From Oenanthe sinensis (lineage: Eukaryota; Streptophyta; Magnoliopsida; Apiales; Apiaceae): 64,000 bases of DNA. The stretch lies in NCBI GenBank assembly GCA_028671895.1, contig JAPMAC010000231.1, forward strand, positions 8,458,001 to 8,522,000. The letters are read 5' to 3'. Below are positions 10,637-23,700 of the stretch, one piece after another. Each line of letters begins with the position of its first letter. The first letter of the stretch is position 1. The notes beneath the pieces were generated by a model that ran no database searches, was not told the DNA's origin, and saw only the letters and a program-made list of their open reading frames with translations. The position numbers and the translations under genes were made by a program.

Positions 10637-13092
10637 TTCAGAACAATAGTTGTTCCTTTTCTTTGAATAATGTTACCTATGAGGTTGCACGTTTATTTAA
10701 CAGTTTATATGTTCTTGATTTAGACACTTCTATCTATAATGTGAATAACAAACGTCTTAAAATAAATGACTCAAATTAAACATACCTCTGGCACTGTCGT
10801 TTAGGCCATATAAATGAGAAGCGCATTTCCAAGTTACATAAGGATGGATACTTGGATAAGTTTGACTTTGAATCATATGAAGCATGCGAACCTTGTCTCA
10901 TTGGAAAAATGACTAAATCTCCTTTTACTGGACAAGGTGAAAGGGCCACTGAACGATTAGAACTTATACATAGTGATGTATGTGGTCCTATGCGTACTAT
11001 GACAAGAGGTGGCTTTTACTACTTTATCACGTTTACTGATAATTTCAGTAGATATGTGTATCTTATGAAGAACAAATTCGCTTCTTTTGAAAAGTTCAAA
11101 GAAACAAAGCTGAAGTAGAAAAGCAAACTACCGGAAGTATTAAGACTCTACGATCTGATCGTGGAGGTGAATACTTAAGCCATGAATTTTAAGAGTTTAT
11201 TAAAAGAGTGTGGTATTGTATCACAACTCACTCCTCTCGGAACACCACAATGGAATGGAGTTTCTGAAAGGACGAATCGTACTTTGTTGGACATGGTATG
11301 ATCGATGATGAGTCATACAGATCTTCCAATTAGTTTATGGGGCTACGCCTTGGAGACGGCTGCTTATACACTTAACCGAGTTCCTACTAAAACGGTTCAG
11401 AAGACTCCATATGAGATATGGACTAAGAAACATCATAGCATGTCATTTATGAAAATATGGGGATGTGAAGCGTTTGTGAAACGTTTAACTTCTGACAAGC
11501 TAGGACCTAAATCAGACAAATATAATTTTGTGGGATACCCAATTGAAACAAAGGGTTATTCATTCTATAATCCTTCCGAGAACAAAGTGTTTGTTGCTCG
11601 AACTATAGTTTTTCTTGAAAGAGAAATGTTTTCAAAGAAAAACAGTGGGAGGATAATAGATCTCGATGAAGTTCGAGGCCCACAAGATAACATTGAACCA
11701 ATGGAGGAGCTTGAGCAGGATGTACAAGACCACAACACTGCTCAAGAAACACAGGTTATTCGTAGGTCTAGTAGGATTCGACATGAGCCTGAGAGATATT
11801 ATGGATTTCTCTTAACTCAAGATGGTGATGTGATGCTTATCGACGAAGATGAGCCTCTCACCTACTAAGATGCTATGAACACTCCAGAATCCAAAAGATG
11901 GCTGGATGCCATGAAATCTGAGATGGAATCCATGTATACTAATCAAGTATGGACTTTGGTTGATCCACCTAAAGGGGTAAAACCTATAGGGTGCAAGTGG
12001 GTTTTCAAGAAGAAGACCGGCATGGATGTTAATGTACAGACCTATAAGGCACGATTGGTGGCAAAAGGTTTCAAGCAAATTCATGGTATTGACTATGATG
12101 AGACTTTTTCACCAGTGGCTATGGTCAAGTCCATCAGGATTTTGCTTGCTATAGCTGCTTACTATGATTATGAAATCTGACAGATGGATGTCAAAACCAC
12201 TTTCTTAAATGAGAGCCTTGAAGAAGATATGGATGTGTATATGACACAGCCTGAAGGTTTTGTTGATCCAAAGAATGCTGTAAAGGTATGTAAGCTGTGT
12301 CGATCCATTTATGGATTGAAACAAGCCTCAAGGAGATGGAACATTCATTTTGATAAAACTGTCAAAGAGTTTGGGTTTATTCAAAATGAAGATGAACCAT
12401 GTGTTTACAAGAAGGTAAGTGGGAGCAATGTGGCATTCCTATAATTATATGTTGATGATATATTAATAATAGGGAATGACATTCCTTCTTTACAGGCTGT
12501 TAAGACTTGGTTGAGTAAGAATTTCTCAATGAAAGACTTAGGCGAAGCGACCTATATTTTAGGTATCAAGATCTATAGAGATAGATCAAGAAGAATGATC
12601 GGCCTAAGTCAGAGTAGATACTAGTCTAATCCAGGTGAAGGTCACTGGACAGCAGTCAAGAATATTCTTAAGTACTTGAAGAGGACTAAAGATTAATTCT
12701 TGGTATACGGAGGAGAAGATAAGCTGGTTGTAAAAGGTTACACCGACGCTAGTTTCTAGACAGACAAGGATGATTCGATTTCTCAGTCTGGATTTGTGTT
12801 TTGTCTAAATGGAGATATTGTATGCTGGAATGGTTCACAGCAGAGACAGTTGTTGATTCTACAATAGAGCCTGAGTATATTGATGCTTATGAAGCAGCCA
12901 ATGAGATTATTTGGGGATGTACTTAGGAGATATCACCTAATTAATGAGATTAATGATCAAGGAGATATACATATATGTAAAGTGCATACTAATAAGAATA
13001 ATGCAGACCCACTGATTAAGGCTTTGTCGCAGCAGAAGCATGAAGGTCATACTAGTTCCATGGGTATTAAATACATGAGAGATTGGCTCTAG
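10637..13092 (+). pseudogene. A1 integrase, RT and RNase H, decayed
   Basis: Recognisable in order are the GAG-pre-integrase segment, the integrase core (WNGVSERTNRT), the RT start (WTLVDPPKGVKPIGCKWVFK), a degraded YVDD region near 12450 and a fragment of RNase H. Disabling changes include stops near 10779, 11118, 11867 (CAA to TAA), 12178 (TGG to TGA) and 12442. An in-frame 222-bp RT/RNase H deletion lies at about 12612, and a roughly 100-bp deletion in RNase H at about 12910-12925. Comparison with A4 (47805-50806), which retains both segments, defines these losses. The RNase H deletion is shared with A2. Confidence 0.9.
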
Positions 13093-13106
13093 TACAAGTG
13101 GGAGAT
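13091..13106 (+). other. A1 polypurine tract
   Basis: AGTACAAGTGGGAGAT immediately precedes the 3' LTR and would prime plus-strand DNA synthesis. The A4 element has the same tract on the opposite strand at 47789-47804. Confidence 0.85.
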
Positions 13107-14701
13107 TGTTAGTATTGGTGTCCTAGAGACAATACTTTTAATGTTTTATTGAAAACAATTAAGGATTATGTTTTATGTGATTATTTAATTATTATTTATT
13201 ATGTCTTTATTTACTGCGTTATAAATTGAAAGGATAATAAATGTCCTCGGAATATTAATACGTAATATATATCTTTAAGTATGTGACTTAAAAATGAGAT
13301 TATATGAATAGTATTTTATTCCTAAAATTCCCTAGTCAAGTATTATTATTTAAGGACAATAATAATGCAATAAGACTAGTATGTTTGTTGACGGATGACC
13401 ACATCTCATTGGTCATAGGTATGGTGATACTAAAGTCAAGAACATAAGTGTATGTATCAATACATGACACTGGAATGACCCGCCGTGAGATTCTACATGT
13501 TAATAAGTGTCATAAGAAATCTCACTGTGATAATGATGTAATGATCCTCTGACTTGAAATCATTATATATCTATACGAGAATTAATATACTTTGATTACA
13601 CTCAAAGTTACCTTTAACCGGGTAATTATAAAGGTGTACATTGGGTATGCTATGAATCGTATGAGGAATATGAATGATAGATATAGGATTTAACCCTTCA
13701 ATTCTAGGAGTGATATTATTGGCCTCTTGATTGAGTGAGACTATGAAATGCATGGCCATGCTCAAATATTGATTTGTTTAAATAGTCTACTCATTGATCA
13801 AGGAAACCGAGATTAAACGTTGAAGAGGATGATACTATACATGCCTCGAGTTTGATCTATAATATAAGGTTAAAGGGATTATATTACATGAAACATTATT
13901 CACGAAAGGTTTAATTGAATCACCAATTATTATTGTTACTTGGGTAGCAATGATGTATTACTAGATGCCGCTCATTGTTTATAATTTTATTATTAGATAA
14001 TAAAATTATTGCCAACGTAATAATAACCTAAAGGGTCACACACAAAGAACGTCAAAACGGAGGTTTATTTAAATTACGAATTTAAATATATTATTGTTTA
14101 TTTGAATTTAATTATTGAATTAATTAAGTGGGACTTGATTAATTATATTAGAATTTGAATTTAATAAGTATTATTATTATTCGAATTTAATTATTGAATT
14201 AATTAAGTGGGACTTGATTAATTATATTAGAATTCAGATTTAATAATAATAATAACCCAAAGTCATAATGGGTTTTGGAAACCACATGGATTAGGGTTAG
14301 GCCCAAAATCTCTCTCTCCCCTATATATACATAATGATGTATAGTATTAGGGTTTAATCATCAAATTTCGTTTTTAGAGAAAAACCCTAGCTGCTCAACA
14401 TCAAGAGAGGCTAGAGAAAGAGAGAGAGAGAGAGGCAAACAATTTGGCTACTACCGACTCCGGTGATCGTAGGACGATGGGGCGTTCGTGTGGACTTCTT
14501 TAGAGAGCAAATCTTTGCAACAAAGTACTGCTGTGATTCATCTTTCTGGACCTCCATTAAACAACATATGAAAGCTTTGTTAAGGTACATACTTCTTCAT
14601 CATAATCATCCAACGTTATACATGGATCCTGCGATTGGGTTTCGATTTTTTTTATTGTTTTTACGTTAATTCCGCTGCGTTTTTATGCCCGAAACCCTTC
14701 A
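13107..14701 (+). repeat. A1 3' LTR
   Basis: 1,595 bp, colinear with 6060-7656, with about 15 substitutions and small indels by eye. It is followed by the TSD copy CAATG. Confidence 0.95.
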
Positions 14702-14706
14702 CAATG

Positions 14707-15104
14707 AGCCTTTCTACATGATGCTCTATACTGATAAGGATGGAGAGAAAAAGTGTATTGATATTTGCATTATAATGCTCTACATTAGCCTTTCTAAATT
14801 TCTTGGCAAGTCAATTGGATTATAATGTTGAGGATGAGAAGATACTGAAGGGGTCAATATATAGATAAATGAAAAAAAACGAGGACATAGAGCTTGAGGA
14901 GTCAAGGAAAAGAGGAAGAAGGAGATAATTGATCAAACTCATCAAGAACTTCTCAAACTCTCCTGATACTAGTACTTGAAAATTTGTCTCATATTTTAAA
15001 ACTGTCAATTTATGATTCATACTGTATTGATAAATGTTAAGGGGGTTTTGTTATCATCAACTTAGATTTATGTCTAAATCTGATAAACATAAATAGGGGG
15101 AGAT
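14707..15104 (+). pseudogene. P2: fragment of Sirevirus-like ORF3 and PPT
   Basis: The reading frame at 14707-14800 (YTDKDGEKKCIDIC) resembles the minus-strand M1 piece at 16870-17085 (IFTDVEGNTKFFDIC), so both are the C-terminal part of the same type of ORF3. The rest is interrupted. AAATAGGGGGAGAT at 15091-15104 is the polypurine tract before the P2 LTR. The sequence continues directly from the target site of A1. Confidence 0.6.
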
Positions 15105-15582
15105 TGTTAGGAATCATGTAGTATGATGATAATAAATTACTTAGAATCATAAGTTTGATTTTAATTTTGTAATTGGTCAGTGGATATATGACCTATAAAT
15201 ATCCATTGACTAGGGAACCATTTATCAGTTGAATTTGTTATTAATCAACTGATAAAACGGATTGTAAAAGTGATTCAAAATTCCTTGTATTATCAATTGA
15301 TTTTAATATTTCGATGGATATGATATACTAGTCAACTGATGTTTGTTGACTTCGATTGATAGCTCTTTGACGAATATGAAGAATGGCGGACAAAGTGTAA
15401 ATATTCTAAGTCATAATTCTCATAGATGAAGTGATCAACGGACAAAGGAGTCAATGGATATCAATCAATGGATGTTGGTCGATGGATGCTAGTTAACAAA
15501 AGTCAAATCAATGGATCCTCATTAATCGATCAATCTGTCAAAGCAATCAATAGATAAAAGAGCAATCGATGGATATAGATAA
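15105..15582 (+). mobile_element. P2 LTR, 5' part only (family F3)
   Basis: It starts TGTTAGGAATCATG after a PPT and carries the F3 motifs ATCAATGGAT, TCGATGGAT and ATCAACTGAT. After about 478 bp it ends where the inverted M1 LTR begins, before any TATA box or LTR end appears. Confidence 0.7.
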
Positions 15583-16685
15583 TGTTATTCCTTAGAACAA
15601 TGCCAATATTTATAGAATGGGGGGTTGAATAAAAATATTAAAACTTTTTACTTCTTTTAATATTTGTTCTTGATGTTTGAGAGTTGAGAGAATATGTTTG
15701 AACAAAATTGAAAATTAAAACTGAATAAAGAGATTTTAAAATTACTGATGGATTGGTTGTTCCATCAGTGTATATTTTTGCTCAATGTTCCTAGGTTAAA
15801 AGAAACCTATCTTCGTTTTACAAGGTTAGAAAATAAATCAACTGCTCTTACAATGTGCTCTAAATCTAGAACAGTTGATTAAGAAAATATTATCTAACTT
15901 GTCTATTTTCTAACAATGCTACTACACTTTTTTATATACTACAAATGTGTCTTTAAAATTCCTATTCTTGGATTGTTTCTATCTACCTTTCTTTTTACCT
16001 TTTTCTTTTTCAGGAAAACAGGCTTGAAAGACAGCTACAGATTGAGTCTTCACAGTCATCATTGACTTTCTTCCATAGGTTTACTTTTGTCCTCTGGATC
16101 TACAACAGATAGTCCTTCTGTGTTGTCACAATCAATTGATAATTTACTGTTAAGCATATCAATTAATCCATCCTTTAATCCATCAACTGATGTTCTTTCT
16201 TTGATTGATCTTTATATCCATCGATTGATAAATAATGACTTATCGATTGATAGATGTTATCAATCGATGGGTCTTCACATCAGTCGATGATCTTCAATAC
16301 TTGACTTGGCTTCTTCGATTGATCTCTCATCCATCGATGCTTCAATATCAATCGATCATCTTTCACTTGTGCAATTTCCTGTCTTCAAATAATTATAATT
16401 TGACAGTTTAATTTACACATCAATTGATGATCTATATCAATCGACTCTAACATCAATTGATAAGAATAATATCAATTGAGTTACACCTTATCAATTGAAA
16501 TAGACTAAGTACCCCTATGCTACAGTCCAAATTATCAGTTGATTCATATAAACATTTCAACTGATAAATGGTTTCCTGATCAATTGATATTTATAATTTT
16601 TATATCAATTGATCAATTACATCAAATAAAATTTCTATGATTCTAAGATTAAGGTTATCATTAAATTACATGTAGATTCCTAACA
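15583..16685 (-). mobile_element. M1 3' LTR (family F3), 1.1 kb, minus orientation
   Basis: Read on the minus strand it starts TGTTAGGAATCTACATG at 16685 and ends at 15583 with GGAATAACA, after the usual TTCAACCCCCCATTCTAT. A minus-strand TATATAAA lies at 15931-15938. The PPT (reverse of ATCTTCCCCAATTTG) abuts it at 16686. It is the same family as the P2 LTR but inverted. Confidence 0.75.
16100..16625 (-). repeat. palindromic ATCAATTGAT / ATCGATNGAT motif array
   Basis: More than twelve copies of the self-complementary motifs ATCAATTGAT, ATCGATTGAT, CATCGATG and relatives lie on the upstream side of the M1 TATA box. The motif is nearly palindromic, so each copy is a potential dimer site or small hairpin. 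The truncated P2 LTR and P4 (29150-29245) have the same motif. Confidence 0.75.
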
Positions 16686-17925
16686 ATCTTCCCCAATTTG
16701 TGTATGTGATATGAACAGGCATAAATCTACTTGATGATAACAAAACCCCTAATAATTTTCATTCAGATAGAATCAAGAAATTTAAATAGCACTTTGAATT
16801 TTAGAAGTACCAGTTTGATGAATAACTTCTGCAAGCTGTTTCAATGTCTTCATTGTCTTCATAATTCAGTTAGCTTCTCTTCCTTCTCTTCTCAGCATTT
16901 TCCTTCAGTTGCCTCATGAAAGAGCTCATCAATATTGCTTCATCCCTGTCAGTCTCTCCAAGTTGCCTCATAAGGTAATGCATTTCTTCATCTGTGATTT
17001 TGTCCATATATTTGCAGATATCAAAGAACTTTGTGTTGCCCTCCACATCTGTAAAAATCATTGCATACTTTGGCTCTAACACCACCTTTTTGACTTGAGA
17101 CTTCCATAGCTTAAGAGGTGAATCAGGTTTAGCTTCTACCTTTGACCTTCTTAGCTTTCAAATTTTTTGTTGAATTTCCTGAGCAATTGTTGTGTTGAGT
17201 TTGTACTTTCTGTTGAGTAGAGGAAGGATGGTCTTTAGAACATTGTAGCTCTGCTTCATTATCACCTTCAACGAATAAGTGATCTACACTCCATTTTCAT
17301 ACTCCAATCTAATAGATTCTTCTTGATTAGAGGTTGCAGGGTGAGTCCTTACTCCAATTAGCCCTTTTCATTGATCACTGGTATTCCTTTCATATCATAT
17401 CCTTCAATTGTAACCTCCTCCTTGATTTCTTCTTGTTGACCTTAGAGGTTTTCCTGAACCACTGTTTCTTGAATAGAACTTGACCTTTTCTTGGCCATAG
17501 CTATTTTCCTATTTTTCCTCAGTGGCTGTTCCATTAATTGATCTTCCATGTTCCATTACATTTCCATTTCCCTTGATATTTCCTCATTCTCCTTTTCTCT
17601 TCTTGCAGTATCTGACAGTCCTGATGAAATGGCTCCTTGAAGAAGCTTCTGTGCAACTGGCTCTTTCCTTCTCTTTTCTTCTTCAATCATTATGGATTTG
17701 CCCTTCCTCTTCTGTTCAAGGGCTTCAAGGTCAACTGTTAGAAAGGGTTCAACATCTGATTTGCTTTCTTTGGCAGCTTTTTGTGCATTTTCATTTACTC
17801 TTCTTGTTACTTGAATGAACTCATTCAAGTCTCCTTTTTCTACTGCCTCTGTTACCAACTCAGTGCTTTTCTTCAAATCTTCAATCCTTTTCCTTTCCCT
17901 CTCAATCATTGATTGAGCTCACACA
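16686..17925 (-). pseudogene. M1: ORF3 fragment of a minus-strand Sirevirus-like element
   Basis: Two open minus-strand pieces remain. The piece at 17556-17909 (117 codons) is highly charged and predicted coiled coil (RERKRIEDLKKSTELVTEAVEKG near its start). The piece at 16870-17085 (71 codons) has IFTDVEGNTKFFDIC. They lie in this order toward the LTR, as in S1 ORF3. Several stops separate them. Pol, gag and the 5' LTR are absent. Near 17,925 the strand of coding potential flips to plus (P3), marking an undefined junction. Confidence 0.6.
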
Positions 17926-18613
17926 TGCACATAACCAAAGGATTCTAAATTAGGAGGCCCAGGTTACCGATATCAAAAGTTCTATCAAAACAATCTTGCA
18001 AGTGCAAGAGAAGCAACAACGGAAAATAAGTGATGTCTAAGATCTACTGAAATAGTTGTTGGCTCAATGGTCTTCTTCTTTACAAACTCAATCACCATCT
18101 ACTCAGAAGGATAACCCAACTAAGGGGGAGAAGAAAAGACAATAAAAAGGTAAAAAGAAGATGTCGGAGTATACTAAGGGGGAGTTCAATCTTGATCTTG
18201 AAGAAATTAAATCCTGAAGATATTCACAAGTCTATAAATGATCCAATTGATGAAGAAGATTAATTTGCAGATGAGTTTTCTTTCCACAATGATTGCTTAC
18301 TAAATGGAGTTGATGACGTGGTAACCAAGGATATAGATGAAGCAAATTAGCTGATTAAAAGAAAGATGCTCATAGAAAAAGGAGCTATCGAAAGAAAGAG
18401 GGCAATAAATGTGACAAAAATTTGGTCAAGATTGGGATCAAGCCCGTCTGTTGTTTCAGAAAAAAGAGCTGACATTGACAGAAAATGATAATAGAGAAGT
18501 TCTTGACACAATGAGGGACTAGAGGAGTCAATTTCCAAATATACATGCATTCTATGAAGTATTTGATGTTGAAGTAACTAGTGTATCAGTAACTGCACAA
18601 AGAAATGGTTGGA
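17926..18613 (+). pseudogene. P3: ORF3 fragment, left part
   Basis: A plus-strand remnant with a coiled-coil-like start and the TKGEKKR segment encoded by the purine tract at 18121-18134, then a decayed acidic part. It is interrupted at 18618 by A2 and resumes at 27030; both edges of A2 carry GAATG. Many stops are present. Confidence 0.55.
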
Positions 18614-18618
18614 GAATG

Positions 18619-20145
18619 TGAAGGATTTTGAGGCATAAATGCAGTGGAATAAACGTAAAAAATAAATCAAAATAGTGAAACCCTCCTTAAGATCCATGCA
18701 AAAACACAATATTTAATTTGGAGATCATGATGTATTACATTTTAGAGTTTTAACGAAAAAAAGATAGAGATTATGGAGGTCCAAAACTCGTACGATCACC
18801 ACATATCTCACAACACGTGATTTACGCTCTAACGGTATCCACACGAACACTTGATCTTTGAAGGAGGAAGGATATACTAGCACCCAAGCTGTTTCTCTCA
18901 ACCTCTATCTCTCACTCTATGCGGATAGGATTTTCCCAAAACTGAATTAGGTAACCTTCTAGAGAAAGAGATGTATTTATAGAGGAAATAAATAAGCTTT
19001 TTAGCCCATCATCTGATTGGGTCTTATATTTAATTAATTTATTCAAATTTCGGAATTAAATAACTAATTAAGTCAAACTTAATTAATATTCAAATATAAT
19101 TCGAATTATAAATTAATTCAAATTTCTAATTTTATTAATTAAGTCCAACTTAATTAATATCCAAAATAAATTTGAATTACTATTAATTCTCCTTCAAGTG
19201 TTCTTTGTGTGTGACCCTTTAGGTTATTATTACGTTGGTAATAATTTTATTATCCAATAATAAAATTATAAACAATGAGCGGCATCTAGTAATACATCAT
19301 TGCTACCCAAGTAATAATAAATAAATCGGTAATTCGATTGAGCCTTTCGTGAATAATGTACAATATAATATAATCCTTTTAATCTTGATATTATATATTA
19401 AACTCAAGGCATGTGTTGTGTCATTCTCTTCCTAATTTAATCATTATTTTCTTGATCGATGATGAGACTATTAAAATCAAATCAACATTTGAGCACGACC
19501 GTGCATTCCATAGTCTTACTCAAACAAGAGGCCAATAATATTACTCCTAAAATTAAGAGGATTAAATCCCATCAAGATAATTCATATTCCTCACACGATT
19601 CATAATATACTCAATGTCTACTTTTATCATCACCTGGTCAAATGTAACTTTTAATATAATCAAAGTATATTAATTCTCGTTTAGAAATATAATGATTTCA
19701 TGTCTAAGGATCATTACACCATTATCACAGTGAGAATTACTTATGACACTTATTTAACATGTAGAATCTCACGGCGGGTCATTCTAGTGTCATGCATTGA
19801 CACATGCACTTATGTTCTTGACTTTAGTATCACCATACCTATGACCAATGAGATGTGGTCATCTGTCAACAAACATACTAGTTTTGTGCATTATTATTGT
19901 CCTTGAATAATAATACTCGATTAAGAAATCTTAGGAATAAGATATTATTCATATAATCTCATTTTTAAGTCACAAACTTAAAGATATATAATACGTATCA
20001 AAAATCCAAGGACATTTATTATGCTTTCAATTTATTATGCAGTAAATAAAATATAATAAATAATAATCAATAAAACATAATCCTTAATAATAAAATATCT
20101 TCCTTAAAATATAAAAGTATTGTCCCTAGGGCACAATTACTAACA
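18619..20145 (-). repeat. A2 3' LTR
   Basis: On the plus strand it starts TGAAGGATTTTGAGGC and ends ACAATTACTAACA. The reverse of a PPT (ATCTCCTACTTGCACT) follows at 20146-20161. Confidence 0.9.
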
Positions 20146-23100
20146 ATCTCCTACTTGCACTAGAGCTAATTACTCAAGTATCCAATACTCATGGAACTAG
20201 TGTGACTTTCGTGCTTCTACTACGACAAAGCCTTAGTCAGTGGGTCTGCAAGATTATTATTAGTATGCACTTTACATATATGTATATCCCCTTGATCATT
20301 AATCTCATTAATTAGGTGATATCTCCTAAGTACATGCCCAAACAGCCTCATTGGCTACTTCATAAACATCAATATACTCAGGCTCTATTATAGAATCAAC
20401 AACTGTCTCTACTATGAACTATTCCAGCATACAACATCTCAATTTAAATAGATAAAATACAAAGCCAGACAGAAACACTAAATCATCGTTGTCTTTCTAG
20501 AAACCAGTATCACTGAAACCTCTTACAACTAGCTTCACATCTCCTCCATATAACAAGAATGAATCTTTAGTCCTCGTTAAGTACTTAAGAATATTTTTAA
20601 CTCCCATCCAATGATCATCATTTGGATTAGACTGGTATATGTTCGTCATGCTTAAGAATTACGAGACATCATACTGAGTACATATCATCTAATACATTAT
20701 AGAACCAATTGCCGAAGCATATGGAACATAACTCATACGATCCTTATCATCCAATGATTTAGGACAATTTTATTTTAAGATCATTATCCCATGAGACATT
20801 GGGACATATCCATTTTAGCCTATTTGCATCCCAAATTGGTGTAAGACATTGTCAATGTATGTACTCTAACTTAAGCCAAATGATCATTTTGATCTATCAC
20901 TATAAATCCAGATCCCTAAAATATAAATCATATTGCCTAACTCTTTCATCGAGAAACTATTTCTAAGCCAAGTCTTCACAATCTATAGAGAAGGAATGTC
21001 ATTCCCTATTAGTAATATATCAACATATAATACTAGGAATGCCACATGGCTCACACTAAACTTCTTGTAAACACAAGTTTCATCTTCATTCTGAATAAAG
21101 ACAAACTATTTTTGACTGTTTCATCAAAATGAATGTTCCATCTCCTCGAGGCCTTCTTTAATCCAAATATGGATCGACACAACTTACATACCTTTCCAGC
21201 ATCATTTGGATCAACAAAACCTTCTGGCTATGACATGTACACATCCACATCTTTTTCAAGGCTCCCATTTAAGAAACCAATTTTGACATCCATTTGCCAG
21301 ATTTCATTGTCATAGCAAGCAGCTATAGTAAGAAAAATCCTGATGGACTTGACCATAGCCATTGGTGAAAAGGTCTCATCATAGTCAATACCATGAATTT
21401 GCTTGAAACTTTTTTTTCACCAATTATGCCTTATTAGGTCTTTACATTACCATCCATGTCGGTCTTCTTCTAAAAAACCCACATGCACCCTATAGGTTCT
21501 ACCCCTTCAGGTAGATCAACCAAAGTCAATACTTGGTTAGTATACATGGATCCCATCTTAGACTTCATGGCTTCTAGCTATCTCTTATAATCTGGAATGT
21601 TCATATCCTCTTGGTATGTGAGAGGCTCATCTTCGTCGACAGGCATCACATCACCATCTTAAGTCAAGAGAAATCTATAATATCTCTCGGGCTCAAGGTG
21701 AATCCTACTAGACCTACAAAAAACCTGTGTTTCTTGAGCAATATTGTTTTCTTGTACATTCTGTTCAGGCTCCTCCATTGGTTCAATGTTATCATGTGGG
21801 TCTCGAACTTCATCAAGATTTATTGTCCTCCCACTGTCTTTCTTAGAGAGAATCTCTCTTTCAAGGGACACAACAGTTCGAGCAATAAACACTTTGTTCT
21901 TGAAATGATTAATATAAAGAATAACCCCTTGTTTCAGTTGGGTATCCCATAAAATTATTTTTTTCTGATTTTGGTCCTAACTTGTCAGAGATTAGAAATT
22001 TCATAAATGCTTCACATCCCTAAATTTTCATAAATGACATGTTGTGACGTTTCTCAGTCCATATCTCATAAGGAGTCTTTTCAACCGTTTTAGTAGGAAA
22101 ACGGTTAAGTGTATATGGAGCCATTTCCAGAGTGCAATCCCAGAAACTAATTGGAAGATTTCTTGACTCAACATTGATCACACCATGTCCAACAAGTTGT
22201 GATCCCTCCTATCAAAAAAACCTTTTCTTTAATATTTTCTACTTCATAATTATAATCTTTGATTTTTTTCAAATGATTCGGATTTGTTCTTAAAAAGATA
22301 CATATATATGTATTTACTAAAATAATTAGTAAATTTTATGAAGTTAATAAAATCTACCTTTTGTCATCGTACACATATGACCACATACATCACTATGTAT
22401 AAGTCATACTCGTTCAATGGCCCTTTCACCATGTCCGGTAAAAGGAGCTTTAGTCATTTTGCCAAATAAACCAAGATTCGCATCCTTTTGTATAGTTCAT
22501 AATCAAACTTATCCAAGAATGCATCCTTATGTATTCTAGAAATGCGTTTCTCATTAATATGGCCTCAACGACAGTGCCAAAGCTAATGTTTGATTTAAGT
22601 CACTTTAGAACATATAAATTTTTAATTAGTTTTACAACATTATAAGCCTCATCATCGAAATAGAATAACTAACTATTATTATTCAATTAAAATGAAAAAG
22701 CCTTTTTTGTCTAAACAAAAAACTGATATAATGTCTCTGCAATTGCAAGTACGTTATAATAATTATCAAGTTCTAAATTTGCCTTGTAGGCCAAAAGTTA
22801 ACGAGTTCCTCTAACCAGAGCAATTACCTTTACTCCAATTCCAACCCGATACCATAAGCTTGATCCTTACAGATCATCTTCTTCCAATCTTTCAAATAAG
22901 CATGAGAGTTTAATTTTAGTCTCCCAATTTTCCACAGAAGTGACAATCGTCTTCTTTATCAACACCTCATTCAGACTTTAGAGCCTGTTTTGGGATTAAA
23001 CTTTGGTTTGATAATGAAATTAGATCAAATCTTCTCCTTGCCTTTCCATTTTCCTTTCCCTTTTGCATTCTCTATTTACCATCATTATAGTAGTAGTTCA

Positions 23101-23700
23101 TGCATTTATCATGTTGCTTTCCACAGTTCTCAACATGCTTAGCAACTCAATAGGTGTTTCACCAATCTTATTCATTTTGTTGTTCATAACAAACTAAGAA
23201 TATTTATTGTCCAAGGATTGTAAGATGAAATCTAGGTGAGTCTCTAGACCAATCTGGAAACCCAAAATATCAAGGTACTCATTATACCCTATAGTCTTTA
23301 GAACATGTCGTGTAACTGGGTCTCACTCTCCCAACTTGTAAGTTTACAGTGCCCTTTAATTGTCAAATATATCTTGAAGAGTCTGTCCCTCAAAAATCCT
23401 TTGAGGGTGCTTAATCGTCTTACAAGCATCTATATGCTCGTGTTGCTTCTTAAGCTCAACACTCATAGTTGCAAGCATTAGATATGAAATATCAGTCGCA
23501 ACATCAATTTTCTTCCAATAAGCTCTATGATTTGCGCATGTTACATTCTAAGCTTTAACAGTAGGGGAAGAGATTTGACTAACATCGTGATTCCCGATGA
23601 CAATCCTCAAGCTCCTATGTCAGTCGATGAAATTCGTTCTCATCAACTTGTCCTTCTCAATCGCATAGAGAAGTTGTTTGCGTTTATCATTTGATATCTA
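20146..23700 (-). pseudogene. A2 gag-pol remnant
   Basis: Minus-strand similarity to A1 and A4 runs from RNase H (about 20,200) through RT and integrase to the gag start near 23,695, where the sequence matches the A1 gag initiation region. The longest open piece, 21659-21892, corresponds to the integrase/RT linker (FIARTVVSLEREILSKKDSG). Stops and indels are throughout. The RNase H segment near 20330-20345 has the same deletion as A1. Integrase near 22,200 also lacks sequence found in A4. Confidence 0.85.

Larger units (their letters stand above)
6060..14701 (+). mobile_element. A1: complete Angela-type Ty1/Copia element
   Basis: The 8,642-bp element is bounded by two LTRs of about 1.6 kb and by the perfect 5-bp duplication CAATG (6055-6059 and 14702-14706). 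The order is LTR, PBS, 1.8-kb leader, gag, protease, integrase, RT, RNase H, PPT, LTR, which is the Copia order. LTR length, long leader and the LTR start (TGTTAGTATTGGTGTCCTAG) match the Angela/BARE lineage. By eye the LTRs differ at about 15 positions (about 1%), so the insertion is recent. The coding region is nevertheless full of stops, frameshifts and two deletions, so the element probably moved using proteins from other copies. Confidence 0.93.
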
